NCBI RefSeq assembly: GCF_016907715.1
Contig: NZ_JAFBCM010000001.1
Location: 2,108,001 to 2,172,000 of the forward strand
DNA length: 64,000 nt
Direction of reading: 5' to 3'
DNA from: Tenggerimyces flavus
GTDB lineage: Bacteria; Actinomycetota; Actinomycetes; Propionibacteriales; Actinopolymorphaceae
Position numbers and translations under genes: made by a program. Positions 1 through 7,501 of this stretch are shown piece after piece. Below the pieces are notes generated by a model, which was not told where the DNA came from, searched no databases, and worked only from the letters and a program-made list of their open reading frames with translations. Each line of letters begins with the position of its first letter. Positions within the stretch are counted from its first letter, which is position 1.

Positions 1-325
1 TGAGCAGGTAGAGCCGCGGGTGGGCGTTCGCGAAGTCCCACAGCGCGCCGGCGGCCGCGCGCTTGGTCGGGCCGGCCTCGGCGAGCTGGCTGGCGAGCCG
101 CTCGAACCCCTCGGTGAGGACGCCGACCAGGAGCTCGCGCTTGCTGGCGAAGTACTCGTACACGACCGGCGCGGTGTAGCCCACGCGCTCCGCCACCTGG
201 CGCATCGTCACCGGCTCGTAGCCGCCGGCCTGCTCGGCCAGCTCGCGCGCGGCGGTCAGGATGTCGGCCCGCAGCTGGGAGCGGGCGGCGGCGCGTTGGT
301 GGTCATCGCCCTTGATCCGTGGCAT
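1..325 (-). CDS. TetR family transcriptional regulator, 3' end outside the window
   Basis: The first 108 residues are visible, starting from the ATG at 325, and the frame runs off the left edge. Residues about 14-60 form a TetR N-terminal domain: an AARELAEQAG-type helix, then VTMRQVAERVGY and the recognition segment VVYEYFASKRELL. TetR proteins are DNA-binding repressors whose C-terminal half senses a ligand; that half is not in the window, so no ligand can be proposed. The gene is divergent from the SDR gene at 413. The 87-bp gap carries a duplicated palindromic operator, which suggests autoregulation and control of the SDR gene. Confidence 0.88.
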   Translation of the reverse strand, partial: MPRIKGDDHQRAAARSQLRADILTAARELAEQAGGYEPVTMRQVAERVGYTAPVVYEYFASKRELLVGVLTEGFERLASQLAEAGPTKRAAAGALWDFANAHPRLYLL

Positions 326-341
326 CTCGTTCCGTCCCGTC

Positions 342-399
342 GATTTCTACCAAGAGTAGACAACCGTGCTACGGTCGAAATCTAACGTTGGTAGAAATC
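342..399. promoter_or_regulatory. Candidate double TetR operator between divergent genes
   Basis: Two copies of a near-identical 18-nt site face each other. ATTTCTACCAAGAGTAGA is at 343-360. On the other strand ATTTCTACCAACGTTAGA covers 381-398. The outer arms GATTTCTACCAA (342-353) and TTGGTAGAAATC (388-399) are perfect inverted repeats. Each site contains a TCTAC/GTAGA-type dyad. A smaller dyad, ACCGT-N3-ACGGT, sits between them at 363-375. The position between a tetR gene and its neighbour is typical for TetR operators; binding is inferred. Confidence 0.65.
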
Positions 400-412
400 A
401 GGGAGCGGAGTC

Positions 413-1225
413 ATGCGCGTACTTGTCACAGGCGTGGCCGGAACGGTCGGCAGCGCGGTCGCGGGGGCGTTGGAACGGCACGGCCACACCGTCGTCGGCG
501 TGGACCGGATGCGGGCCGACCTGTTCGATCCGGCCGCGCTCGCCCCGCTGCTCGAGGGCGTGGACGGCGCGGTGCACGCGGCGTCGAGCAACGACGCGCG
601 GGCGGGCGAGCTGGACCGGACCGTGCTGTCGACTGTCTTCGACGCGTTCGCGGGGAGCGACCGGCCGGTCGTCTACACGAGCGGGCTGTGGCTGCACGGC
701 GACACCGGTGCCGAGCCCGCGACCGAGGACTCGCCGCTCGCGCCGCCGCTGGTGGTGTCGTGGCGACCCGAGCTGGACAAGCTGGTCGGCGCGGCCGTCG
801 ACCGCGGCGTACGGACGGTGCGGATCCGGCCGGCGCTCGTGTACGGGTACGGGCGGGGCTATCCGGCCGCGCTCCTCACGCCCAACGACGCGGTGGTGCG
901 CTACCTCGGCGAGGGGACGAACCGGTGGGCGACCGTTCATGCCGACGACCTCGGCGACCTGTACGTCCGCGCGCTGGAGGCTGCGCCCGCCGGCTCGGTA
1001 TACCTGGGCGGGGCGGCGGACCGGTCGGAGCAGGTGCGAGACATCGCCGCTGCTGTCGCCACGAGGGCGGGAGCGCGCGTCGAGAGCTGGGATCCGGCCG
1101 AGGCTGAGCAGGTGTGGGGTCCGATGGTCGAGGCGCTCCTGCTCGACCAGGTGGCCTCGGGCGAACGGGCCGCGCGCGACCTGGGCTGGCGCCCGACCCG
1201 CCCGTCGATCCTCGAAGGTCTCTAG
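413..1225 (+). CDS. NAD(P)-dependent epimerase/dehydratase-like SDR protein
   Basis: This is a 270-residue extended SDR or NmrA-like protein. The Rossmann motif TGVAGTVG is at residues 6-13, followed by an acidic residue (D31) at the end of the second strand, where such enzymes bind the nucleotide ribose. The usual catalytic Tyr-xxx-Lys is not intact: the lysine is present at 123 but a proline stands where tyrosine is expected (WRPELDK at 117-123). The enzyme may therefore be a binding or sensor protein, or use another catalytic residue. It is preceded by a GGGAG-type ribosome site and is probably regulated by the divergent TetR protein. Confidence 0.82.
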   Translation: MRVLVTGVAGTVGSAVAGALERHGHTVVGVDRMRADLFDPAALAPLLEGVDGAVHAASSNDARAGELDRTVLSTVFDAFAGSDRPVVYTSGLWLHGDTGAEPATEDSPLAPPLVVSWRPELDKLVGAAVDRGVRTVRIRPALVYGYGRGYPAALLTPNDAVVRYLGEGTNRWATVHADDLGDLYVRALEAAPAGSVYLGGAADRSEQVRDIAAAVATRAGARVESWDPAEAEQVWGPMVEALLLDQVASGERAARDLGWRPTRPSILEGL

Positions 1226-1267
1226 GCCGGGGTTTGGTGTGTCGGGGGTTGCTGGCGGATGGGCGCC

Positions 1268-1356
1268 GATGCCGCTTTACCTGGCGAGTGGGTGCTCTAC
1301 GTGGGGTGTATCCCACGTAGAGCGGCAAATGATCATGTAAACATGATCATTTGCCG
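1268..1356. repeat. Two-hairpin intergenic repeat, copy 1 (convergent genes)
   Basis: Hairpin A (1294-1323) has perfect 12-bp arms GCTCTACGTGGG and CCCACGTAGAGC. Hairpin B (1324-1355) has perfect 15-bp arms GGCAAATGATCATGT and ACATGATCATTTGCC with a two-base AA loop. The block lies between the convergent SDR and DUF624 genes, so it could be a two-way terminator. Related copies occur near 12968, 39743 and 61840. Confidence 0.85.
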
Positions 1357-1380
1357 TCGCTGGGGAGCGTGACGGGCGGG

Positions 1381-1992
1381 CTAGGCCGTCGCCGGCTCTG
1401 CGGCCTCTTGGCGCGCGGCGTACTTGGCGAACGCGCGCTTGGTCAGGATCGTGATGACATACGCGGCCAGCCCGGCGGTGACCGGCAGCGAGGCGGGCGC
1501 GAAGTAGATCGCGACGACCGCGAGGGCGAAGACGCCGAGGCCGAGCAGCGTGGTGCCGACGTATCCCGCGGCGAACAGGGCGGAGTTGCGCAGGGTCCGC
1601 CGCCACGGGGAGGGGTACGTCGTCATCACCGGGAACAGGAACACCATCATGCCGGCGAGCCCGATGGTGAGCACGACGGCGACCACGAGCACGACGGTCC
1701 GCAGCGGCGCGTTCTCCGCACGGAAGCCGAACGTGACGTCGACCGCGAGGATGACCGCGACCACCTCGAGGATCACGCCGATCCCGAGCGCCTGCCAGAA
1801 GTGCTTCTTGAAGGCGCCCCAGAACGTCGACCACACCGGCGGCGGGCCGTCGAGGGTCCAGCTCGTCATCACGGCGTACATCGCGGTCGTCGCTGGGACG
1901 ATCGTGATGATCGGGATGCAGGCGAGCGCCCACAGCAGCCCCGCCACGCCGATGGCGAGGATCGCCTCGAACGGTCGCGTCAAGCGGTTCAT
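1381..1992 (-). CDS. DUF624 (YesL-like) integral membrane protein
   Basis: The 203-residue protein is largely hydrophobic. It has about five predicted membrane segments, near residues 10-42, 68-87, 98-120, 137-170 and 172-190. The N-terminal block RPFEAILAIGVAGLLWALACIPIITIVPATTAMYAV matches the start of DUF624/YesL proteins, which often sit beside sugar ABC transporters; their biochemical role is unknown. The ATG at 1992 is chosen because GGGAAGGGA lies just upstream; an in-frame start at 2028 is possible. No sugar transporter is adjacent here. Confidence 0.75.
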   Translation of the reverse strand: MNRLTRPFEAILAIGVAGLLWALACIPIITIVPATTAMYAVMTSWTLDGPPPVWSTFWGAFKKHFWQALGIGVILEVVAVILAVDVTFGFRAENAPLRTVVLVVAVVLTIGLAGMMVFLFPVMTTYPSPWRRTLRNSALFAAGYVGTTLLGLGVFALAVVAIYFAPASLPVTAGLAAYVITILTKRAFAKYAARQEAAEPATA

Positions 1993-2140
1993 CCGGTCCC
2001 TTCCCACGTGCACGTCCTTGCGCACCATCCTCTCCTTGGCGTCAACCGGGCCATTGCGGGGTGGCTGGTTGACGCCTAGTTTCGGGATCTCGCCGTAACT
2101 CTCGCCGCAACTTCCGCCGCAACGTCCGCTGGAGGTCCGC

Positions 2141-2923
2141 ATGACCGGTCCGTCGCCCTTGTCCGTTCTCGTCGCGGCGCTGGCCGACGGATCCGTCGAG
2201 GTGGTGGACCTGACCTCGCCGCTGTCCGCGTCGACGCCGGTGATCCAGCTGCCGCCGGAGTTCGGGCAGACGGCGCCGTTCGCGCTGGCGGAGATCAGCC
2301 GGTACGACGACCGCGGACCCGCCTGGTACTGGAACAACTTCACCAGCGGTGAGCACACCGGCACGCACTTCGACGCGCCGAACCACTGGGTCACCGGCAA
2401 GGATCTCGCCGACGTGGCATCGGTTCCAGCCAGCCGGCTGATCGCGCCGGCCGTCGTGCTCGACTTCACCGCCGAGGTCGCGAAGGACCCCGACTTCCTC
2501 GTCGATGTCGACCACATCCGGACGTGGGAGGCGGCGAACGTCCCGCTTCCTGCCGGCGGTTGGTTGCTGGTGCGTACGGGCTGGGACGCGCGTTCCAGTT
2601 CGCAGGAGGAGTTCCTCAACGCCGACGAGACCGGGCCGCACACGCCGGGGATGTCGCCGGAGTGCGCCCGGTGGGTCGCACAGGAGTCGCCGGTGCTCGG
2701 GCTCGGCGTCGAGACGGTGGGTACGGACGCGGGGCGGGCGCACTCGTTCGATCCGCCGTTCCCGTGCCACTCGTACCTGATGGGCAGTGACAAGTACGGG
2801 TTGACGCAGCTGCAGAACCTCTCGAAGCTGCCGCCGACGGGTGCCGTGGTCATCGCGGGACCGCTGCCGATCGTCAACGGGTCCGGGTCGCCGGCGCGGG
2901 TGCTGGCGCTGGTCGAGCGCTGA
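2141..2923 (+). CDS. Cyclase family protein (kynurenine formamidase-like metal hydrolase)
   Basis: The 260-residue protein carries the family motif HTGTHFDAPNHW at residues 72-83. Its histidines and aspartate bind the catalytic metal in the formamidase/cyclase superfamily (PF04199). Family members hydrolyse N-formylkynurenine, isatin or similar amides and lactones; the substrate here cannot be read from sequence. A GGAGG ribosome site precedes the ATG. Its stop overlaps the start of the following ThDP enzyme (TGATG), so the two are translationally coupled and probably act on successive intermediates of one pathway. Confidence 0.85.
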   Translation: MTGPSPLSVLVAALADGSVEVVDLTSPLSASTPVIQLPPEFGQTAPFALAEISRYDDRGPAWYWNNFTSGEHTGTHFDAPNHWVTGKDLADVASVPASRLIAPAVVLDFTAEVAKDPDFLVDVDHIRTWEAANVPLPAGGWLLVRTGWDARSSSQEEFLNADETGPHTPGMSPECARWVAQESPVLGLGVETVGTDAGRAHSFDPPFPCHSYLMGSDKYGLTQLQNLSKLPPTGAVVIAGPLPIVNGSGSPARVLALVER

Positions 2924-4524
2924 TGGACGTCGCGTCGGCCGTGGGTCGTGCCCTGGTCGCGGCGGGCGTCCGGCAGGTGTTCGGCGTGATCGGGTCGGGC
3001 AACTTCCACGTGACGAACGCGATGGTGGCCGCTGGCGCGCGCTTCGTGGCGGCACGGCACGAGGGTGGCGCGGCGACGATGGCCGACGCGTATGCGCGGA
3101 TGAGTGGCACGGTTGCGGCGCTGTCGGTCCACCAGGGTTGCGGGTTGACGAACGCGATGACCGGGATCGCGGAGGCGGCGAAGAGCCGTACGCCGCTGGT
3201 CGTCGTGGCGGCGGAAGTTTCGGAGCCGAAGTCGAACTTCTACGTCGACCAGTCGGCGCTCGCCGTCGCGGTGGGTGCGGTGCCGGTGCGGGTCACGTCG
3301 GCGGAGTCGGCCGTCGAAGCGGTGGCGCTGGCCGTCCGGGAGCGGCGAACGGTGCTGCTGAACCTGCCGCTTCGCGAACAGGCGTTGGAAGTTCCGGCCG
3401 CTGAGCCGGTTGTTCCAGGTGTTCCGGAACGGGTCCCGCAAGTTCCGGACGACGCCGAGCTGGCCGCGCTCGTACGGCTGCTGCAAGACGCCGAGCGCCC
3501 GGTGTTCGTCGCCGGCAGGGGAGCGCGCCGGGCTCGGCACGCCCTCGAGCGGTTGGCCGAAAGTTGCGGCGCTCTGCTCGCGACGTCGGCCGTCGCGCAC
3601 GGATTGTTCCACGACAACCCGTGGTCGCTGGGCATCTCGGGCGGCTTCGCGTCGCCTCGTACGGCCGAGCTCATCCGCGGCGCCGACCTCATCGTCGGCT
3701 GGGGCTGCGCACTGAACATGTGGACGATGCGGCACGGTCAGCTGATCGGCCCCGACGCGAACGTGGTGCAGGTCGACGACGAAACTTCCGCGCTCGGGGC
3801 GCATCGCGAGGTGGCGCTGGGCGTCACCGGCGACGTCGCGCTCACTGCCGAGAAGGCCTACGAAACCTTCGGCGACGCGACGCCGGGCTATCGGATGGTC
3901 GAGGTCGGGAGCGTGCGGTGGCGGGACGTGCCGTTCGCCGACACGAGTACGACGGAGCGGATCGACCCACGGACATTGAGCATCGCGCTCGACGACCTGC
4001 TCCCAGCCGAGCGCGTGGTGGCCGTCGACTCCGGAAATTTCATGGGTTTTCCGAGCGCGTACCTGTCGGTGCCCGACGAGAACGGCTTCTGCTTCACCCA
4101 GGCGTTCCAGTCGATCGGCCTGGGTCTCGCGACCGCGATCGGCGCCGCGTTGGCGCAGCCGGACCGCCTCCCCGTCGCGGCGGTGGGCGACGGCGGGCTG
4201 TTGATGAGCGCCGCGGAGCTCGACACCGTACGAAGGCTCGGCCGGCCGATGGTGGTGGTCGCCTACAACGACGAGGCGTACGGCGCGGAGGTGCACCATT
4301 TCGGGCCGGGCGGGCACCCGCTCGACACCGTGACCTTCCCGCCCACCGACCTCGCTGCCGTCGGGCGCGGCTACGGGTTCGAGTCCGTGACCGTACGCAC
4401 GGTCGACGACCTCGGCGCGGTCAAGACCTGGCTGGACGGCAATCGCTCAGCCCCGCTGCTCGTGGACGCGAAGATCGTCCAAGCCCCGTCCTGGTGGCTC
4501 GAAGAAGCCTTCCGCGGCCACTGA
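2923..4524 (+). CDS. Thiamine diphosphate-dependent enzyme, acetolactate synthase-like
   Basis: The 533-residue length and three-domain order (Pyr, middle, PP) match the acetolactate synthase/benzoylformate decarboxylase group. The ThDP-activating glutamate is E47 in RHEGGA. The Mg-ThDP motif begins at G422-D423-G424 and ends at N449-D450 in YNDEAYG. The family cleaves or transfers 2-oxo acid-derived carbanions in the cytoplasm. No regulatory subunit gene follows, which argues against a standard IlvB. It is coupled to the cyclase gene, with an 8-bp gap before a convergent operon. The specific reaction is unknown. Confidence 0.85.
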   Translation: MDVASAVGRALVAAGVRQVFGVIGSGNFHVTNAMVAAGARFVAARHEGGAATMADAYARMSGTVAALSVHQGCGLTNAMTGIAEAAKSRTPLVVVAAEVSEPKSNFYVDQSALAVAVGAVPVRVTSAESAVEAVALAVRERRTVLLNLPLREQALEVPAAEPVVPGVPERVPQVPDDAELAALVRLLQDAERPVFVAGRGARRARHALERLAESCGALLATSAVAHGLFHDNPWSLGISGGFASPRTAELIRGADLIVGWGCALNMWTMRHGQLIGPDANVVQVDDETSALGAHREVALGVTGDVALTAEKAYETFGDATPGYRMVEVGSVRWRDVPFADTSTTERIDPRTLSIALDDLLPAERVVAVDSGNFMGFPSAYLSVPDENGFCFTQAFQSIGLGLATAIGAALAQPDRLPVAAVGDGGLLMSAAELDTVRRLGRPMVVVAYNDEAYGAEVHHFGPGGHPLDTVTFPPTDLAAVGRGYGFESVTVRTVDDLGAVKTWLDGNRSAPLLVDAKIVQAPSWWLEEAFRGH

Positions 4525-4532
4525 GCCCGGCG

Positions 4533-5357
4533 CTACAGCTCGACGAACGCACGCACCTGCTCGGTGATCGCGCGCTCGACGGGGAGGCGTTCCATCGACG
4601 ATGCGCCGTAGAAGCCGTGCACGCCCTTGGCCCGTTCGAGCACGTACTTCGCGTCCGCCGGCTCGGCGACGGGACCGCCGTGACAGATCACGAGCACGTC
4701 GTCGCGTACCCCGCGCGCCGCCGCCGACCAGGCGGTGGCGAGCTCGACGCAGTCGTCGAGGGTACGGGCGGTCTCGGCGCCGATCGCGCCGCCGGTGGTG
4801 AGGCCGAAGTGGCAGACGATGATGTCGGCGCCGGCCTCGGTCATCGCGACCGCTTCGTCCTCGGAGAACACGTACGGCGTGGTCAGCAGGTCGTGCGCGC
4901 GGGACCTCCTGATCAGGTCGACCTCGTGCGCGTAGCCCATGCCGGTCTCTTCGAGGTTCGCGCGGAACGTGCCGTCGATGAGGCCGACGGTCGGGAAGTT
5001 CTGCACGCCGGAGAAGCCGAGCCGCTTCAGCTCCGGCAGGAACACGTCCGGGTCGTAGAACGGGTCCGTGCCGTTCACTCCGGCGAGAACCGGCGTGTGC
5101 TTGACGACCGGGAGCACCTCGCTCGCCATCTCGACGACGATCTCGTTCGCGTTCCCGTACGCGAGCAGGCCGGCGAGCGACCCGCGGCCGGCCATCCGGT
5201 AGCGGCCGGAGTTGTAGAGCACGATGAGGTCGATGCCGCCGGCCTCCTCGCACTTGGCGGACAGCCCGGTGCCGGCACCTCCCCCGACGATGGGTCTTCC
5301 AGTGGCGACTTTCTCCTTCAGGCGTTGGAGAATCTCGGCTCGTTCGATGCGGCTCAT
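4533..5357 (-). CDS. Phosphoenolpyruvate hydrolase/TIM-barrel family protein (PF09370)
   Basis: This is a 274-residue TIM-barrel protein. The opening [20 protein letters not shown] and the conserved [20 protein letters not shown] segment identify the PEP-hydrolase or TIM-barrel signal-transduction family. Members are usually encoded next to, or fused with, Tm-1-like proteins, as here, where its ATG overlaps the stop of the upstream Tm-1-like gene (ATGA at 5354-5357). The true substrate in bacteria is not well defined. The gene converges on the cyclase/ThDP pair; no terminator hairpin is obvious in the 8-bp gap. Confidence 0.85.
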   Translation of the reverse strand: MSRIERAEILQRLKEKVATGRPIVGGGAGTGLSAKCEEAGGIDLIVLYNSGRYRMAGRGSLAGLLAYGNANEIVVEMASEVLPVVKHTPVLAGVNGTDPFYDPDVFLPELKRLGFSGVQNFPTVGLIDGTFRANLEETGMGYAHEVDLIRRSRAHDLLTTPYVFSEDEAVAMTEAGADIIVCHFGLTTGGAIGAETARTLDDCVELATAWSAAARGVRDDVLVICHGGPVAEPADAKYVLERAKGVHGFYGASSMERLPVERAITEQVRAFVEL

Positions 5358-6577
5358 GCGGTGACTCCTGCGGTGACGTACTCGTGCAGTCTGTCGGCCA
5401 TCGCGATGGCGAACTGCGGGTCGTTGATGGCGAGGTCGAGCTCTATCAGCTCCACCTTGTCACGGTCGAGGTTCGCGCGGATCGCGTCGAACAGCGCGTC
5501 GTCGGCCGCCTTGTCGTAGAACGGGCCGCCCTCGGTGGCGATCGCGGAGACACCGGCCAACGGCAGGAAGACGGTGGCCTTGCCAGTGGTCGTGGACACG
5601 CGGGTCGCGAGGCGCTTGCCCAGCTCAGCGCACTCCTCGGGGGTGGTGCGCATGAGCGTGACGCTCGGGTTGTGGACGTAGAGGTTGCGACCCTCGAACT
5701 CCGCCGGGACGGTCTCGCGCGGCCCGAAGTTGACCATGTCGAGCGCGCCGACCGAGACGACCTGCGGGATTCCCCTGCTGGCAGCGGCGGTGAGCCGTTC
5801 GGGTCCGGCGGAGAAGACGCCGCCGACGAGCTCGTCGGCCAGCTCGGTGGTGGTGAGGTCGAGAACGCCGGCCAGCCAGCCGTCGTTGGCGAGCGACTCG
5901 AGCGTGCGGCCGCCGACGCCGGTCATATGGAAGACGAGGACCTCGTAGTCGAGCGTTTCCAGGTGCGCCTTGGCGGTGGTGACGGCGGGGGTGGTGACGC
6001 CGAACATGCTGGCGGCGAGGAGCTGGCGGTCGTCGTTCGTCTGCGGCGCGGGCGTCGACACCATGCCGGCGATGGCGGCCGCGGCGTTCGCGAGGATCCG
6101 CGCCGAGAGCCGGTTGACGCCGGCGACGTCGGTGATGCTGGGCATGAGCACGAGGTCGGTCTCGCCGACGTACGCGCGGGTATCGCCGGACGCGGCGGTG
6201 GAGACGATCAGCTTGGGCATGCCGAGTGGCAGTTGCCGGAACGCCTGGGCGGCGATCGACGTACCGCCCGTGCCGCCGAGTGCGAGGGCGCCGTCGATCT
6301 TGCCGTCTCGGTCGAGTTGCTGGAGGACCTTGGCGGCTCCGTTCGCCATCGCGGTGACGGCCCTGCCCCGGTCGTTCGCGTCGGCGAGCTGCCAGACGTC
6401 CTCGCCGGCCTGCTTGGCGACCTCCCGCCGGGTGATGTCGGCCGCGAACCCCGGCTCGCCGAGCACTCCGGTGTCGACGACGATCGTGTCGACGCCGGCC
6501 TGATGCAGCCGGTCGCGGACGAACTCGTACTCGGTGCCCTTCGTGTCGAGCGTGCCGACGAGTGCGACGGTGGGCAT
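5354..6577 (-). CDS. Tm-1-like ATP-binding domain protein (UPF0261)
   Basis: The 407-residue protein begins [21 protein letters not shown], the signature start of the UPF0261/Tm-1 family. The plant virus-resistance protein Tm-1 has the same N-terminal fold. GTGGTS and STAASGDT segments resemble phosphate- or nucleotide-binding loops. The ATG at 6577 is chosen by homology and a nearby GGGAG site; the frame stays open further upstream only because it runs through the 190-bp repeat. The gene leads a two-gene operon with the PEP-hydrolase-like protein. A perfect TTGGCTATAGCCAA palindrome (6624-6637) lies in its promoter region. Confidence 0.82.
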   Translation of the reverse strand: MPTVALVGTLDTKGTEYEFVRDRLHQAGVDTIVVDTGVLGEPGFAADITRREVAKQAGEDVWQLADANDRGRAVTAMANGAAKVLQQLDRDGKIDGALALGGTGGTSIAAQAFRQLPLGMPKLIVSTAASGDTRAYVGETDLVLMPSITDVAGVNRLSARILANAAAAIAGMVSTPAPQTNDDRQLLAASMFGVTTPAVTTAKAHLETLDYEVLVFHMTGVGGRTLESLANDGWLAGVLDLTTTELADELVGGVFSAGPERLTAAASRGIPQVVSVGALDMVNFGPRETVPAEFEGRNLYVHNPSVTLMRTTPEECAELGKRLATRVSTTTGKATVFLPLAGVSAIATEGGPFYDKAADDALFDAIRANLDRDKVELIELDLAINDPQFAIAMADRLHEYVTAGVTA

Positions 6578-6631
6578 GCGGGCTCCCTTCGTTCTCGGCG
6601 ATCCTTCCCGCGTTGCGAGGCCGTTGGCTAT

Positions 6632-7021
6632 AGCCAATTGAAAGGGAGAGGACTCCCTCAGCCCACAGGCTCGGCGGCGTCGGCTTCCGGGGGCCGAGGA
6701 CGACCCCTCCGGCCGAAGGCCGCCTCGTCGCCGCAGGGCCACTCGACGCCGCCGAGCACCGCGATCCCGATGCGCGGGAGGCCGGCCACGGCCGACCGCT
6801 GCGAGCGGTCGCCATGAGCGCAGCCAATTGAAAGGGAGAGGACTCCCTCAGCCCACAGGCTCGGCGGCGTCGGCTTCCGGGGGCCGAGGACGACCCCTCC
6901 GGCCGAAGGCCGCCTCGTCGCCGCAGGGCCACCCGACGCCGCCGAGCACCGCGATCCCGATGCGCGGGAGGCCGGCCACGGCCGACCGCTGCGAGCGGTC
7001 GCCATGAGCGCAGCCAATTGA
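6632..7021. repeat. 190-bp direct tandem duplication (two units plus the start of a third)
   Basis: Units 6632-6821 and 6822-7011 differ at one base only (T at 6743, C at 6933). A third start, AGCCAATTGA, follows at 7012 and leads straight into the merR promoter. Each full unit begins with TTGAAAGGGAG-AGGA-CTCCCT, a dyad that resembles the merR operator. Each also contains a GACCGCT/AGCGGTC hairpin near its right end. The near identity points to a recent duplication. It fills most of the 478-bp gap between the divergent Tm-1-like and merR genes. No gene is supported inside it. Confidence 0.92.
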
Positions 7022-7048
7022 CCTGGAGTGGACTCCAGGTCGTACGGT
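7018..7048 (+). promoter_or_regulatory. MerR-type promoter with 19-bp spacer and perfect operator
   Basis: TTGACC (7018-7023) and TACGGT (7043-7048) are separated by 19 bp, the lengthened spacing typical of MerR-activated promoters. The spacer carries a perfect dyad with 9-bp arms ACCTGGAGT and ACTCCAGGT (7021-7040). The merR start codon follows only 7 bases after the -10 hexamer, so the transcript may be leaderless. Confidence 0.75.
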
Positions 7049-7055
7049 CGGGAGC

Positions 7056-7472
7056 ATGACGGCTGGACTCGCGATCGCGGAAGCCTCGGCTCGGACGGGG
7101 CTGTCGATCGACACGCTTCGCTACTACGAGAAGGCCGGCCTCGTCGAGCCGCCGCCGCGGGACGCGGGTGGCCGGCGGGTGTACTCGGCCAACGATGTCG
7201 AGTGGCTGATCTTCGTGACCAGGCTGCGGTCGACGGGCATGCCGGTCCGGCGCATCCAGGAGTACGCCGCCCTACGCGCCGGCGGTACGGCGACCGCCCG
7301 CGCCCGCAAGGAGATCCTGCTCGAGCACCGCTCGGTGATCCGCTCCCAGCTCGAGGCGCTGACCGAGAACCTGGAGAACCTGGACTACAAGATCGCCCAC
7401 TACGAGACCATCGAGCGCCAGCTCGACGAGCTCGACGCGACGGGCCGGTTCGAGTGCGTGCCACCGAGCTGA
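7056..7472 (+). CDS. MerR family transcriptional regulator
   Basis: The protein has 138 residues, typical for a small MerR. The winged helix-turn-helix is at residues about 5-72, with the hallmark TGLSIDTLRYYEKAGLV and GGRRVYSANDV. A dimerisation coiled coil follows (about 80-122). The short tail has one cysteine near the C terminus and no clear metal-binding set, so organic ligand or redox sensing is as likely as metal sensing. The promoter directly upstream holds a matching operator, so autoregulation is expected. The next gene starts 30 bp downstream and may be co-transcribed. Confidence 0.88.
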   Translation: MTAGLAIAEASARTGLSIDTLRYYEKAGLVEPPPRDAGGRRVYSANDVEWLIFVTRLRSTGMPVRRIQEYAALRAGGTATARARKEILLEHRSVIRSQLEALTENLENLDYKIAHYETIERQLDELDATGRFECVPPS

Positions 7473-7501
7473 CGATGGCGGCCGCAGTCCGATGACGGAC
7501 A

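Noticed and set aside
1381-4317. Very long minus-strand open frame across the cyclase and ThDP genes
   Set aside because: It is antisense to well-supported genes; only its last 203 codons (DUF624) have family features and a ribosome site.
6578-6742. N-terminal extension of the Tm-1-like protein
   Set aside because: The extra residues come from reading through the 190-bp repeat; family homology begins at MPTVALVG.
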